This document shows, piece by piece, positions 22,080-33,203 of a stretch of 64,000 bases of DNA. The position numbers and the translations under genes were made by a program. Numbering within the stretch: the first letter of the stretch is position 1; every line of letters starts with the position of its first letter. The notes under the pieces were generated by a model. It was given only the letters and a program-made list of their open reading frames with translations. It was not told the DNA's origin and did not search any database. Source of the stretch: Tubulanus polymorphus (Eukaryota > Nemertea > Palaeonemertea > Tubulaniformes > Tubulanidae); contig NC_134026.1 of NCBI RefSeq assembly GCF_964204645.1, forward strand, positions 14,596,450 to 14,660,449, given 5' to 3'.

Positions 22080-24655
22080 ATTTGTTCTAGAATGAGGGAT
22101 GACGAAGTTAATTCATTTCTGGAGTTCCTGTTATTACTCTAATGGCTTTCTTTTGTAATAGTATTAGGGAATTTAAATTTGTTGGCGTATTACTACCCCA
22201 TGTCATATTACAATAATGTAAGTGAGGATAAATTAGGGAATAATATAATTTCAATTGGATTGATTGAGGCACAAAATATGATAAACGTCGGATGATACCA
22301 ACACCCTGTGCTACTTTTCTTGCTACAGTCTGTATATGGTCTTTCCAGGTAAGATTTTCATCAATTTCAACTCCTAAGAATTTGGTACTACTAACTTTTT
22401 TCAGTGGCTTGTTGTCAATATATATATTGATGTTTGGGTGTTAAGATTCAATGAAAGTTTATTTGCCTGGAACCAAATATTTAAATTCCCTAATTCAAAA
22501 TTAACAGTTCTTTCTAAGATTTTATGATCTTTGTTAGAGGCAAACGCATTGGTATCATCTGCAAACATTATAGTATGAAAAATGGCTGAGGCATTCGGGC
22601 AATCATTTATGTATACAATAAACAAGAGGGGGCCCAATATGGATCCTTGTGGGATTCCGCATGATATTTTGAGTTGAGTTGATGTTTTTGTACCGTACTT
22701 AACACATTGGAAACGGTTAGAAAGATAGCTTTTAAACCAAAAATTTGCCAAGCCTCTGATACCATAGTGCTCCAGTTTTTCTAGCAATATTTCATGATCT
22801 ATGGTATCAAAGGCTTTGGATAAATCAAGGAATATGCCCACTATGGTTTCGCCATGGTCTAATTTATCAATTAAGGTATCGATTATCTTTGCTAAAGCAT
22901 ACGAAGTGGAGTGCTTTTCTCTGATTCCAAATTGGGAATCAGAGATTACATCATTTGAATCGAAAAAGGCTATAACACGGGAGTACATAATTTTCTCTAG
23001 GATTTTTGAAATACACGGTAATATCGAGATTTGGCGTTAGTTTGCAAAAATTTCTTTATCGCCGGTTTTGAAAATTGGACAAACCTGGGCAATCTTAAGA
23101 GCACTAGGGAAAACACCAGACACTAAGCTAAGGTTAAATATATACATCAAAGGTTTTGATATAAGATCGATAACACATTTTAGTACTCTCTGACTTATAT
23201 TATCTACTCCAGTACCATTCCTGGAATTGAAATTTTTTACAATATTTTCGATTTCAAGGATAGTCACTGGATTCAAAAATATCGTGGCTTCAACCCTGTT
23301 CTTTAAATATGACCTATAATCTTTATTACAGTATGGGATTTTAGCCGCCAGATTTGAGCCAATATTTGTAAAGAAATCATTAAATTTATTAGCAATCGTG
23401 AGTGGGTCGGTAATAATTTGGTCTCCGTATCTAAACTTATGAGGGAATTCTGATTTTTTATGTTTATTGAGTAAAGTATTTATTAATCCCCAGGTTTGTT
23501 TGAGGTCAATATTTTTAAACTGCTGTGCATAGTAACTCTTTTTAGATGCTCGTATACAATTATGCAGGTGTTTTCTATAGTTTTTAAAAGTTATTTTAGA
23601 GTCTGTCGTCCTTTTTTGCAGATACTCTTTATAAAGTTTCTCTTTACGTTTTAATGAAGTTAATAAGCCTTTTGTCATCCAAGGGTTTTGGAATGGAATT
23701 ATTGTAATGTTTATGGAATAAATGGAGAAAATTATTGTATACTAAATTTACATCTTGGTATTTGTACACATCTTCCCAATCTTCCGTCATCAGTAACCTT
23801 TTAAATGTTAGCATGTTATAATCGTTTATCTTTCTATAAGTGACATACCGAGGAGTTTTTTTCCTATTCGAGCATTTTAGATCTATAATAGAAAATATGG
23901 GCAAATGATCCGAGAGATCAGACATTAAGATACCTGATTCAATATTGTATTTTTCATAACAGTTTGTAACGATTAGATCCAGTAGGGTCACAGAATTATC
24001 CGTAATTCTTGTTGGCTTGTTAATAAGACCTAAATAGTAATTACAGCTCAATGTATCAGTGAATTTAGCTGTTTGAGTGTCGCGATCTTTATTCAATATG
24101 TTAATATTAAAGTCCCCCATTAGGAAAACCATTTGATGACAAGATATTTTGTCAAATAACTTTTGTAAATCGTCAATGAAATTGTTTATCTTTAGTTGAG
24201 GTGGTCTATAGAATAAACCAATGAGGAACTTTTCCTTAGAGTTTATAGTAATTTCAATGAATATATTCAACTGAATCAATGGTCGTTAAGATAAGATCGG
24301 CACGAGTTTCATAATATAGCGTGTCCTTAATATATAAAGCTATACCGCCGCCAAGTGAGCTTTCTCTACATTTAAATATATAGTTATATCCTGGAATAGG
24401 ATATAATAGTGAATTGTTATTTGAGGTTTTTGCCCAGGTTTCAGTAATACCGATGATATCAAATTTACAATTTATTGAATCTAGCGTCAGAACTAAGTTG
24501 TCAAAGTTTTTATTCATGCTTCTTAAATTTGTATGAAATAGACTTAAACTCTGGTTTGAGGGGTATTGAGCTATCTCAGAACTACCATAATACAAGCAGT
24601 CGTATTGTAGGTTGTCAGATTGCATGCAAAATAAATATAATACATATCGTCCCAA
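22080..24655 (-). pseudogene. LINE ORF2: APE endonuclease + reverse transcriptase, broken
   Basis: Consecutive minus-strand frames form ORF2. The endonuclease (24655-23800) shows LFHTNLRSMNKNFDN, LGGGIALYIKD, FLMGDFNINIL and MSDLSDHLPIF. The RT shows FLDLSKAFDTIDHEILL, SCGIPQGSILGPLLFIVYIN and the catalytic MFADDTNAFAS. Breaks: a frameshift near 24270, a second near 23660, an in-frame TAA near 23037 in the conserved block after EIFAN, and a frameshift near 22405. Beyond this the thumb region (STKFLGVEIDENLTWKDHI) is still readable to about 22080. No RNase H domain was seen. Confidence 0.85.
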
Positions 24656-24789
24656 TAGTAATCATAATAGTACAGAGTGATACATAGGATAATTCCATAA
24701 TCGTTTCGGCACCGTAAACAGCGCGCATCAAACCAAGGAAATGTATAACAAAACATACTAGATAATGTAAGGTTATGAGTCATGTAGCC

Positions 24790-25958
24790 GGCAATGCGCG
24801 GTGTTGTCATATCGCGGAAAGACGGAATCGCGGAATTTTCAAAAAACGCGGAATTTCTTCATTTTTGCTATAAACAGTAAACGGGTTTTCCCACGGGGAT
24901 ACCCACTGTCGGACAGGGCACCGGACCCAGGTTTTCAACACCGGGAATTAGTATTTGATAATTTATTTTATCGCCAGTCAACAACTTAACGATACTGTTC
25001 CAAATAATGGAGAACCTAGGCAATACATGCTTTGCGAATTCAGTGATACAGAGTATCGCTGCATTTACTAAAGGAATACAAATCGATGGTACGTAAACGT
25101 AGGATTTGTGAAGACACCATGGGTCATTCTCAAGGACTCACTTCCAAGTTCAGATTTGACTCTGGTCTCTGGATTTAAAACATTGGAAATGAATTGATTC
25201 TAAGTAACTCAGAGTTAACTCACAACTGTGGAACTGGATCGATGTCAGACGAAAATAAATAGACATTATGTATATTTCATTCTGGCTTAGGATTGTTCAT
25301 GCGTGTTGTGTGTCTACATTGTTGTTATAAGCGAAGAATGTTGTTTATCTTTTAGAATTAAATGATATGAAAGGTTATAAAATGGTTTCGTTTTTTTTTA
25401 ATGTTTACTTTGTGACTACTATAACATATATGTTCCTATGCTGATTATTTGGATCAAAAGAATCTTATTGGTACCGGTACTGGACGGCCGTAAAATTATA
25501 ATAATTTCAAAGGAATTTGAACCGGTACTTGTTTGGTCGTAGGATTTCATGTTTGCAACCATCTACAACTACGGTCCGACACCGCGAACGTGCTCAATAT
25601 TTATCTGATAATATTCGTTTCTGAAGTTCTCAAAAAGTCGATGAACTTCGATAACCGAAGTTTGCCTAGTAGAAATAGACATTAGGTGCCTGGTCTCTTT
25701 CACCTCACTTGATTCTGACTTCTCCTACAGGTGGCAGCCAGTCAACGGTATCGTAATACAATAATTCAATATAAAATTGCCTGCAAATAATGGGATTCGA
25801 ACCTAAGTAGTTGCATCGATCGGTCCGGTGCCCTGTCCGACAGTGGATATCCCCGTGGGAAAACCCGTTTACCATTTAAAGTAAAAATGAAGAAATTCCG
25901 CGTTTAGGAAAATTCCGCGATTCCGTCTTTCCGCGATATGACAACACCGGGCAATGCG
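24790..25958. mobile_element. 1151-bp MITE with >100-bp TIRs and 9-bp target duplication
   Basis: The element proper is 24799-25949. Its ends are inverted copies starting CGGTGTTGTCATATCGCGG and matching over about 125 bases, including ACGGGTTTTCCCACGGGGAT with few differences. Both flanks read GGCAATGCG (24790-24798 and 25950-25958), a perfect 9-bp duplication. Long TIRs with 9-bp duplications fit the Mutator (MULE) superfamily. There is no coding capacity, so it moved in trans. The insertion is between the LINE ORFs. Confidence 0.9.
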
Positions 25959-26224
25959 TGGTGATCGCAAAATAAACATTGAGCAAAGAAAAAAAAACAA
26001 ATTTAAAGACAGCTGTTTTCACAACTGTTCATAATTAATATTTAAGTAGTATAAGCGTTATTCGAGTTGAAAATAGTTAAGTTAATACGTATATATATAT
26101 ATATATATATATTAGACTATAAGTTTTAGATTTCATTGAGTGATTGGGATTTTTTTCCCATCCTTGTCAAGAGCAAAGATTTTTCCATTTATGGTCCACA
26201 TCGTTTGGTAACCTTCTTGTTTTT

Positions 26225-27169
26225 TTACATATAGCTAACAATGTCCGGTGAAAGATCTTCTTGTACAAAAAATGTTTTACCTTTTAGACGTTTTTTATTA
26301 AATAGTATTTTGTTGCGGATCTGGTGGTCTTTAAATCTTACAATTATCGGGTTAGGGTATAAGTTTCCATCGGCATCTTTATTTTGCTTCTTAGGTTTAA
26401 TTCTATGGCAAACATCGATGTCGTTGACTGATAGATCTTCCAGGATTTTATCCGGCATGTTTGATTTCAGTGTGTTAACGACGACTGTAGCACAATTCTC
26501 TTCGGGCGTTTCACTGATCCCAAACAGGCGTATATTATTTCGACGAGAGTATTGTTCATTTTCGACAGTCTTCCGTTTAATAGACAAAAGTTCCTTTTTT
26601 GTAGAATCAAGATTCCGTTTTTTTTCGTCATCCTTCAATTTGAGATTTTCAATTTCCTTTTTCAAAACTTCAATTTCGCGTTCTAAGTCGTACAGACGAC
26701 ATTCAAATCGTTCAAGGGTTTTCTCCACTCGTTGGTAGTGCGCATCAAGTTTTCTATCCATGACATCCTCTAGTGAGAGTTTGAATTTTTCGAGGCTTTC
26801 ATTTGTAACCATAGTCTTTTGCATAATCAAAAGAGTTTCTAGGATAGTTGGCGCATCCGATATATTAACTGAGGTATTTTTTGGCGGTTTATCAATGAAA
26901 GATACCGTTTTTGGATCGATTACAGCATCTGACGCGTTTTTTGGCTGTTCATCAGAGGATGATAGAGGGGCCTCTTTACGTTTTTTTGAGGCCTGTTTGG
27001 GCCTAACTGATTTATTATCATCCACGGGATAATTTTTAACATAAGTTACGTCGTCCACGTCAGTGGACTTTGAGTCCATAAACACCTCACTTTCAGTGGT
27101 TTGGTTTGCTAGATCATTTCTATGGTCAGTCATGGTTGAAGGTAATACGTCAGATATTTCAATATACAA
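26225..27169 (-). CDS. LINE ORF1: coiled-coil RNA-binding protein
   Basis: An intact 314-residue frame. The N-terminal ~110 residues are polar and low in complexity, with a basic stretch KQASKKRKEA. Residues about 120-205 form a heptad-rich coiled coil (LERFECRLYDLEREIEVLKK). Residues about 205-314 resemble the L1-ORF1/transposase-22 RNA-binding fold (NNIRLFGISETPEEN, VNDIDVCHRIKP, VRFKDHQIRNKILFNKKRLK). It would bind the LINE RNA as a trimer and form the RNP with ORF2. It starts at the first ATG and is the least damaged part of this element. Confidence 0.85.
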   Translation of the reverse strand: MYIEISDVLPSTMTDHRNDLANQTTESEVFMDSKSTDVDDVTYVKNYPVDDNKSVRPKQASKKRKEAPLSSSDEQPKNASDAVIDPKTVSFIDKPPKNTSVNISDAPTILETLLIMQKTMVTNESLEKFKLSLEDVMDRKLDAHYQRVEKTLERFECRLYDLEREIEVLKKEIENLKLKDDEKKRNLDSTKKELLSIKRKTVENEQYSRRNNIRLFGISETPEENCATVVVNTLKSNMPDKILEDLSVNDIDVCHRIKPKKQNKDADGNLYPNPIIVRFKDHQIRNKILFNKKRLKGKTFFVQEDLSPDIVSYM

Positions 27170-27330
27170 CTTTACGCCGAGTAACTTTAATCCCTTAAAA
27201 GCGCAGGTTCACATAGAGTTCATATGTACGTTGAATTTTCAGGACTATCGTACATACGAATATACAATGACCTTGAACGTTTGGATATTTGATAATCCAC
27301 TTGTCACTTCCAGAGAACTTAAATGATTTA

Positions 27331-27990
27331 TAGTCTAAGCAAAGAAAACTACGAGTTTTGTAGTTTTTGTAGTTACTGGAGAGATAAAGCCACGGATACA
27401 ACAATAACTTTCAACCGGAGTTTACAGTTTATAGTCTATAGTTTAAAATTGTGTTGCCACAATTTACGCTTAACTACTTGCAGGTTATGTTGTCAGAGTT
27501 TTAAGCTAAATTTCAAGCATACCAATAATTAGTTGCGAATATTCCTTTTAAAATCCTGATGTATTGATGATAATCCTATCACAGGCACAGATCTGACACA
27601 TTTCTAGTCATAAAAACAGCAAGAAACATTAATTAATTACGGAGCGCATTTTCGTGCAAACCACCCGTCGGCCATCTTGCCAATCGTACTATCAGTGTAC
27701 AAATTCAAAAAGATTATCTCTAGTGAGAGATCGAACGTTGTGTCGTAATTTTCTAATGATGAAACATGGTTTGAAATTTGAAATGTGTACATAGTTGATC
27801 TTTTTCAGTGTATTTAGTCATGTATCATATTGGATGATGGTTAATTTAAACTCTTAATCTTTTGAGAAACGGGTCCCAGAGCTGTATCCTTTACTCCTGT
27901 AATAGAGGATGCAATCTATTTGCGACAAACAGCTAGTGCAAATAGCTAGAAAAGGTAACAATAGTGCATTGGCAAACTTAGAGCAAGCGT
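27331..27990. other. Noncoding stretch between LINE and hairpin
   Basis: No gene seen. On the minus strand near 27645-27685 a YY1-like GGCAAGATGGCC is followed by a 12-codon open frame; too short to call. Confidence 0.45.
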
Positions 27991-27991
27991 A

Positions 27992-28143
27992 AGTAATAGG
28001 GATAATAGGGGTTCAGGCCAAAGGTTGAAGGGTCGAGCTCATAAAAAATAAAAAATAAATTCTCGCACACTCGAATTTATTTTTCATTTTTTACTCACTC
28101 GCCCCTTCGACCTTTAACCTGAACCCCTATTATCCCTATTACT
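27992..28143. repeat. 152-bp near-perfect foldback
   Basis: The arms open with AGTAATAGGGATAATAGGGG on the plus strand and carry the same sequence inverted at the right end. They match over about 45 bases per arm, and the AT-rich loop is itself partly self-complementary. The foldback lies directly before Polinton copy 1. It may be a MITE or a terminal structure of that copy. Both it and the Polinton TIRs begin AGTAAT. Confidence 0.8.
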
Positions 28144-28222
28144 CTTAAAATATTCATATATATGAATAACATAAAAATGAATAACTTCTAAAATCAATTC
28201 TAATAAAAAATTTAGTATTAAA

Positions 28223-30930
28223 ATGGAAGCAAATAAGAAGTACTACTGTTCAACATGTAAAATCAATATAGATAAATCTCAAGAAGCAAGACATAATAAA
28301 ACTAAATCTCACTTAGAAAATAAATTAAAGTTAAAATATAAAGATGATATATTAGAAACTAAATTAGATGAATTAAAGAATGAAAAAGAAACATATAAAT
28401 ATTATACATGTAATAAATCATTCAGTGATAAAAGATATTATAAAGAACATTTGAAATCTAAAAGTCATATTAGAAATAAGAATAATGATATTTTAGGTGA
28501 GGATTATTTTGATAAAGATAATGATAAGAAACAGAAGACAATTAAAAGAATAAAAAATAAATTAAACAATAAAAGACCATACATGGAAGATGTAAGAAAT
28601 TATATTTTTCATTAGATAATAAAAAGGAAATAGAGATAACCGAAGCATTTAAAAGTGATATTGGTCCAGCAGCTATCGAGTTTAAATTTCATAAAGGAAA
28701 AACATTAGAAGAAAATAAAAAACATTTAAAAAATATGAAAAATATTATAAGAATAATTACTGATGTTGAATACCCTAAAATTAGCATATCTTCTAAAGTT
28801 AAGTTTATAAAATCTGAAGATAAACCAATATATAATATAAATTCCCATTCACAACATATTATTTCAAAACAACATATAGATGAAAAATTAGATAAATGTT
28901 ATAATAAAGTAAAGACTAAAATAGAAGAGAAATATTTTGAAGGATCAGGTTTAATATTCGATGAAATAATATGTATGACTTTACATGTTTATAACACAAA
29001 ATATAATAAGTTAACTAAATCAAAACCAATTGATGAAAATAATTCATCATATTATAAAGATGATAATATAAATGGGTCAAATTATATTATTAAACTACCA
29101 TTTAGTTGATGATGAATTAAGAATATTAAAGCAACACTATCCAAATAATGATGATTTTCAATTAATGAGATATAAAGGCGCAATTCCATATTCATTTTAT
29201 AAATCACATAATGATTTCAATATAACTGAATTATTAAAAGAACAATTTTATGGTGAATTAAAAAATGAATATGTTAAAGATGAAGTATATGATAGAACAT
29301 TGCATATTTGGAATCATTTTAAAATAATAAATCATGGACAATTAGTAGATTTATATTTAAAATCAGATGTATTATTATTATCGGATATATTTGAAAGGTT
29401 TAGAGATGTAAATCTAAAATATTTTAATATTGATCCTTGCCATTGTTATTCATAGCCAGGATTAACTTGGGATTGTGGTTTAAAATTTAAAGATATAAAA
29501 ATGGATTTGTTAACAAATATAGATCAATTATTATTATTTGAAAAATCTATAAGAGGAGGAGTTTCAGGTGTATTAGGCGATAGATATTTCAATGTAAATG
29601 ATAATCCTGGATATAAGTTATTATATATAGATGCAAATAATCTTTATGAATGGGCAATGATGGAACCACAACCTTATGGAGTATTTGAAATAAGTGAAGT
29701 TTTACAACATGAAAATAATGATAGATTTGATTGGAAGAAAAGAATTCTAGATATTGCAGATGATTCAGATACTGGTTACTTTTTTGTTGTAGACTTGGAA
29801 TACCCTGAACATATTAAATTTAAATCTAGAAATCTAGCATACTGTCCAGAACATAAAACTGTTACACATGAAGAATTATCAAATTATCAAAAAAGATTTA
29901 AACCTGAAAATCATATTCCTACAGAAAAATTAATGGTAACTCAGGAAGATAAATATAATTATGTAGTACATTATAGAATGTTGAAGTTTTATCTAAAACA
30001 AGAAATTATTCTAAAAAAGTACATAGATATATTTCATTTAGTCAATCTAAATGGTTAGAAAAATATATAGATTTTAACACCAAACAGAGAACTAAAGCTA
30101 AAACTGATTTCGAAAAAAATTTCAAACTAATGAATAATGCATTCTATGGTAAGACTTGTGAAAATATTAGAAATAGAAATGATATTGAGTTAGTTAGCAA
30201 TGGTAAAAGAATTAGACATTTACAAACATATCCTACGTTCATAGGTAACCGAATATTTGATGAAAATTTAGCTGCAGTTAAAATGAGGAGAACTTCTATG
30301 AAATTTAATAAACCCATTTATGTTGGTCCTTCAGTTTTAGAAATATCAAAGTTATTAATGTATGAATTCTATTATAATGTATTACAACCTCATTTTGGAG
30401 AAAAGCATATAGAAATCTTATATTTTGATACAGATTCTTACATATTTAAGATAAAAACTAATAACATAAAAGATGATTTAAAAACTTCAAAACATCATTT
30501 TGATTTCAGTAACTATCCAAAAGGTCATGAATTGTTTAGCAATGATAATAAAAAGGTGCCCGGTAAATTCAAAGATGAATTAGGTGGTGAAGAAATGATT
30601 GAATTCATTGGTATTAGATCTAAAATGTATAGTTATAAAACTAAAACTCATGAATCTAAAAAGTTGAAAGGAATTACCAAAAGTGTAGTAGAAAAGAATA
30701 TTCATTTCAAAGATTACATCAATTGTATATTCAATGAAGAAGTTAGAAAACATAAGATGAGATGTTTAAGATCTGAAGATCATGAAATGTTTATTGAAGA
30801 GATAGAGAAGATAAGTCTAAACCCATTTGATGATAAAATATATATTTTAGATGATGGTATACACACAGTTGCATATGGTTGTAATTTAGATGAATACTTA
30901 AGATTTAAAAGAGAAGAAACAAAAAAGTAG
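28223..30930 (+). pseudogene. polB: Protein-primed DNA polymerase B, copy 1, degraded
   Basis: The N-terminus has two C2H2-type fingers; the second has lost its first Cys (KYYTCNKSF). After a stop at 28613-28615 the pre-polymerase region continues in 28735-29109. A large out-of-frame deletion near 29100 removes the 3'-5' exonuclease region, which is present in the copy at 57546-60037. The polymerase part follows: LYIDANNLYEWAM (motif A), KLMNNAFYGKTCENI (motif B) and LYFDTDSYIFKI (motif C). Further breaks are a TAG at 29453 and a frameshift near 30015. It would replicate the linear genome using a terminal protein primer. It belongs to the DNA_pol_B_2 type shared with Polintons and adenoviruses. 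Confidence 0.9.
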
Positions 30931-30949
30931 GAAATAATGAACAGGATTA

Positions 30950-31260
30950 TAACGTGTTAATCAAATTTTAATAAAAATATGTATTATAAATGGAGAGTAA
31001 ACAAGCACACAGTGACTCCATGTCTTTATTATCTTTAGTACTTTTAGTACATAAAGAATAAATCTTTATATTATAAGTAGTGAATACAATTATTTTTAAA
31101 ACTACTAAACTACTAAAGATAATAAAGACACAGATTTATCATTGCTGAAACAGTAATATATAATAAATCTGTGAGATAAACAAATATTACTGAATAAAAT
31201 ATATATAATAAATCTGTGGAATAAGAAAAATAATATTATTGAAAAAGTAATATATAAAAT
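30950..31260. repeat. Intergenic hairpins after polB
   Basis: TGTCTTTATTATCTTTAGTA (31020-31039) is inverted as CTACTAAAGATAATAAAGAC at 31113-31132, around a 70-base AT-rich loop. Further CAGATTTA/TAAATCTGTG pairs follow at about 31133-31225. Very few G/C bases. This could be a transcription-end or replication structure; no gene is present. Confidence 0.6.
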
Positions 31261-31289
31261 CTATCAGATGAATAGAATATGAAAGATTA

Positions 31290-31437
31290 AATGGAAATAC
31301 ATATAAATTCAGAACATATTTACCAGATTGATTTCATAGATTATCAAGTGAAGATTTAGAAGAATTATGTTCTGGAGATTTCTATTTCATATACAAAGGT
31401 AAGAATGAAAAAGGGCACCATGAAATAGATTTCGAAT
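31290..31437 (+). pseudogene. Relic of the 108-aa gene family, between polB and penton-like gene
   Basis: The frame ending FIYKGKNEKGHHEIDFE before a stop matches the C-terminus of the 108-aa protein at 56879-57205 (KIIYHGKNEDGHHDLEIVD). An upstream in-frame stop and loss of the N-terminal half make it a pseudogene. It implies that this family once had two gene positions in the element: at the terminus and next to polB. Confidence 0.65.
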
Positions 31438-31453
31438 AAAATATGTAAAATAA

Positions 31454-32215
31454 ATGGTAGAATTAAAAGAATATAGAATATTTGTTGATTCTAGAAGACT
31501 TACAAATTATAAATCACATAATTTACTAGTACAATTAGATAGGGAATTTAAGAATTGTGTTGATTTAAAATTAGTTAATATAAGTTTATGTAATTCTTTT
31601 TACAATATATCGAATAAAACTATTGAACATAGAGCCTTTTTAATTGTTAATAAAAATAAAAATGAATGGGCCTATATATATTTAAAACCGGGGTTATATA
31701 ATTTAGATACATTTGCACAAGAAATTAATAGAAAAGCCTGGCACAAGTCAGGTAATCATACCGGGTTTAATATTAGATTTTTAAAAAGTGAGAGTTCTAA
31801 CAAAATAAAGATAAGGTTGGCTGATATTGAAAAACATAAATTTATGGTAAAGAAACCTATAGCTAAACTGTTAGGAATTCCTCCAGATAAATCTTTTATT
31901 ATTAAATATTGAAGCTACACCAAACTTAATACCTTTTACACACTTTTATATTTATTGCAATTTAATCGATCCTACAAAAACATTCGAAGCAACTAAAGGT
32001 ATAACTTGTAATTCTAGTATATTAAATATTTTACCATTGAAGAATGTTAAAGAATTTGGAACGCAAATAAATTATAATTTAACAGAATGTGATTTCAAAC
32101 CATGCATTCCTCAATTTAATAATTTTAGATTAGAAATTAGAAATCATAATGGATATTTAATTGATTTGAATAACTTTCCTGTGATATATGAATTAGTTAT
32201 AAGATGTAGAGAGTA
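31454..32215 (+). pseudogene. Candidate minor capsid (penton-like) protein, one frameshift
   Basis: The first 152 residues (31454-31912) are followed, in another frame, by about 100 codons to a stop at 32213-32215, so one frameshift lies near 31910. The size (about 250 residues), beta-rich character and a C-terminal half with FNNFRLEIRNHNGYLIDL followed by a strand-like end fit the single jelly-roll penton protein of Polintons, which is usually encoded upstream of the MCP. This assignment is from pattern, not from a search. The start codon is in AAATAAATGG. No membrane segment. Confidence 0.5.
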
Positions 32216-32233
32216 ATTTTTTTCACTATATAA

Positions 32234-32575
32234 ATGAATATAACTGTTGGACCGAGCATATGTTTTGGGTTTGATTTTAAACATGGTAAAGAAATGAGCA
32301 TTAAACTTAATGATGTAATTATTGATATTAAACGTAAATCATTTAACAATGCATCAATGATTAATAAAGAAAATTATAATATAGAAAAAGTAATTGATTT
32401 AATTAAAACACCTTTAGAATATTATGAATTAAATGAAGGTGGAATTATTGATGATATTAGAGATATATTATCTAGAATATATGATAATCATAAAAGTAGT
32501 AATGAAATAAATGTTGAAATAATTATCACTAAGATAACTAAATATTTTGAAGATAGTAATTTTTTTGATAAATAA
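32234..32575 (+). CDS. 113-aa protein of unknown function (Polinton copy 1)
   Basis: Intact frame, polar and Ile/Asn/Lys-rich like its neighbours, with no membrane segment. The N-terminal third looks beta-rich (VGPSICFGFDF, IKLNDVIIDIKRK) and the rest helical. It starts in TTTTTTT-CACTATATAAATG and ends exactly where the next gene begins (TAAATGAG at 32573-32580). I do not recognise a family. A structural or assembly role is inferred only from position. Confidence 0.7.
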   Translation: MNITVGPSICFGFDFKHGKEMSIKLNDVIIDIKRKSFNNASMINKENYNIEKVIDLIKTPLEYYELNEGGIIDDIRDILSRIYDNHKSSNEINVEIIITKITKYFEDSNFFDK

Positions 32576-32776
32576 ATGAGTGATAATAAGTGGATAATAA
32601 CTGGATTATATAATGGCGCCATACTATCAATTGGAACTGTTGGTTATTCAATGGTATTAATAAAAGTATTTAAAATGGGAAGTGTTAATGTTGATAGATT
32701 TGATATAAATGATATTTTAAAATTAACATTAGCAGTTACTTTATCTAATTTAACTATTGATTATTTGGAAAAATAA
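32576..32776 (+). CDS. 66-aa two-TM membrane protein
   Basis: Two hydrophobic segments: WIITGLYNGAILSIGTVGYS (residues about 6-28) and LKLTLAVTLSNLTIDYL (about 46-63). The ATG directly follows the stop of the 113-aa gene and sits in a T7-GATAAATAAATG context. It is probably a virion membrane protein. No homologue is recognised. Confidence 0.7.
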   Translation: MSDNKWIITGLYNGAILSIGTVGYSMVLIKVFKMGSVNVDRFDINDILKLTLAVTLSNLTIDYLEK

Positions 32777-32824
32777 AAAATATATTCCTCCTATATAAGA
32801 AGTGCATATTTTTTTACTAAATAA

Positions 32825-33184
32825 ATGGCTTCTGCAATTATAACTATTATAGGATCGGCAATTGTTAACGCTTTAGCATTAACTGGTGGTGGTTATTTAT
32901 TTAAGCATATTGATAAAAATGGATCAGTATCAGAACAAAAAAGACATAACTTAGCATTAGAGAAATGCAATAAAGCTGCAGAAGAATATAGAGAAAAGAG
33001 ACAAAATTACATGGATTATATTTACAAGGAATTATATGATCAGAAGATTTCACAAAGAAAAATTAAATCTATAAAAAACTAAATTATTATACCCCAAGTA
33101 AAGAACAACAGAAATATGAAATAATTTGGATTTTAGGTGGAACTGTTATTGTTATATTTGTAGCGTATAAATTTACTAATTAAT
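32825..33184 (+). pseudogene. Small protein with N- and C-terminal TM segments, one frameshift
   Basis: The first frame (32825-33082) starts MASAIITIIGSAIVNALAL, a likely membrane anchor, followed by a charged helical region. A frameshift near 33075 separates it from a second hydrophobic segment (IIWILGGTVIVIFVAYKF) ending at about 33184. The inner copy keeps the same C-terminus at 49588-49624, showing that the two parts belong to one gene of about 120 codons. Confidence 0.65.
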
Positions 33185-33203
33185 AATTTTTTTTGCTAAA
33201 TAA

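Larger units (their letters stand above)
21591..27330 (-). mobile_element. Two-ORF LINE retrotransposon (Jockey/CR1 group), split by a MITE
   Basis: The minus-strand order is 5' region, ORF1 (27169-26225), ORF2 with endonuclease and RT (about 24655-22080), 3' UTR and ATATG tail. A 1151-bp MITE (24799-25949) sits between ORF1 and ORF2. The 5' end is not sharply defined. ORF2 has several lesions, so the copy is inactive. Confidence 0.85.

Noticed and set aside
26241-26738. 165-codon plus-strand ORF opposite LINE ORF1
   Set aside because: Ser/Phe/Arg-rich antisense of the coiled-coil region; a compositional shadow.
27640-27690. Short minus-strand frame starting in a YY1-like site (MADGWFARK...)
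   Set aside because: Only twelve codons before a stop and no splice site; not enough for a gene call.
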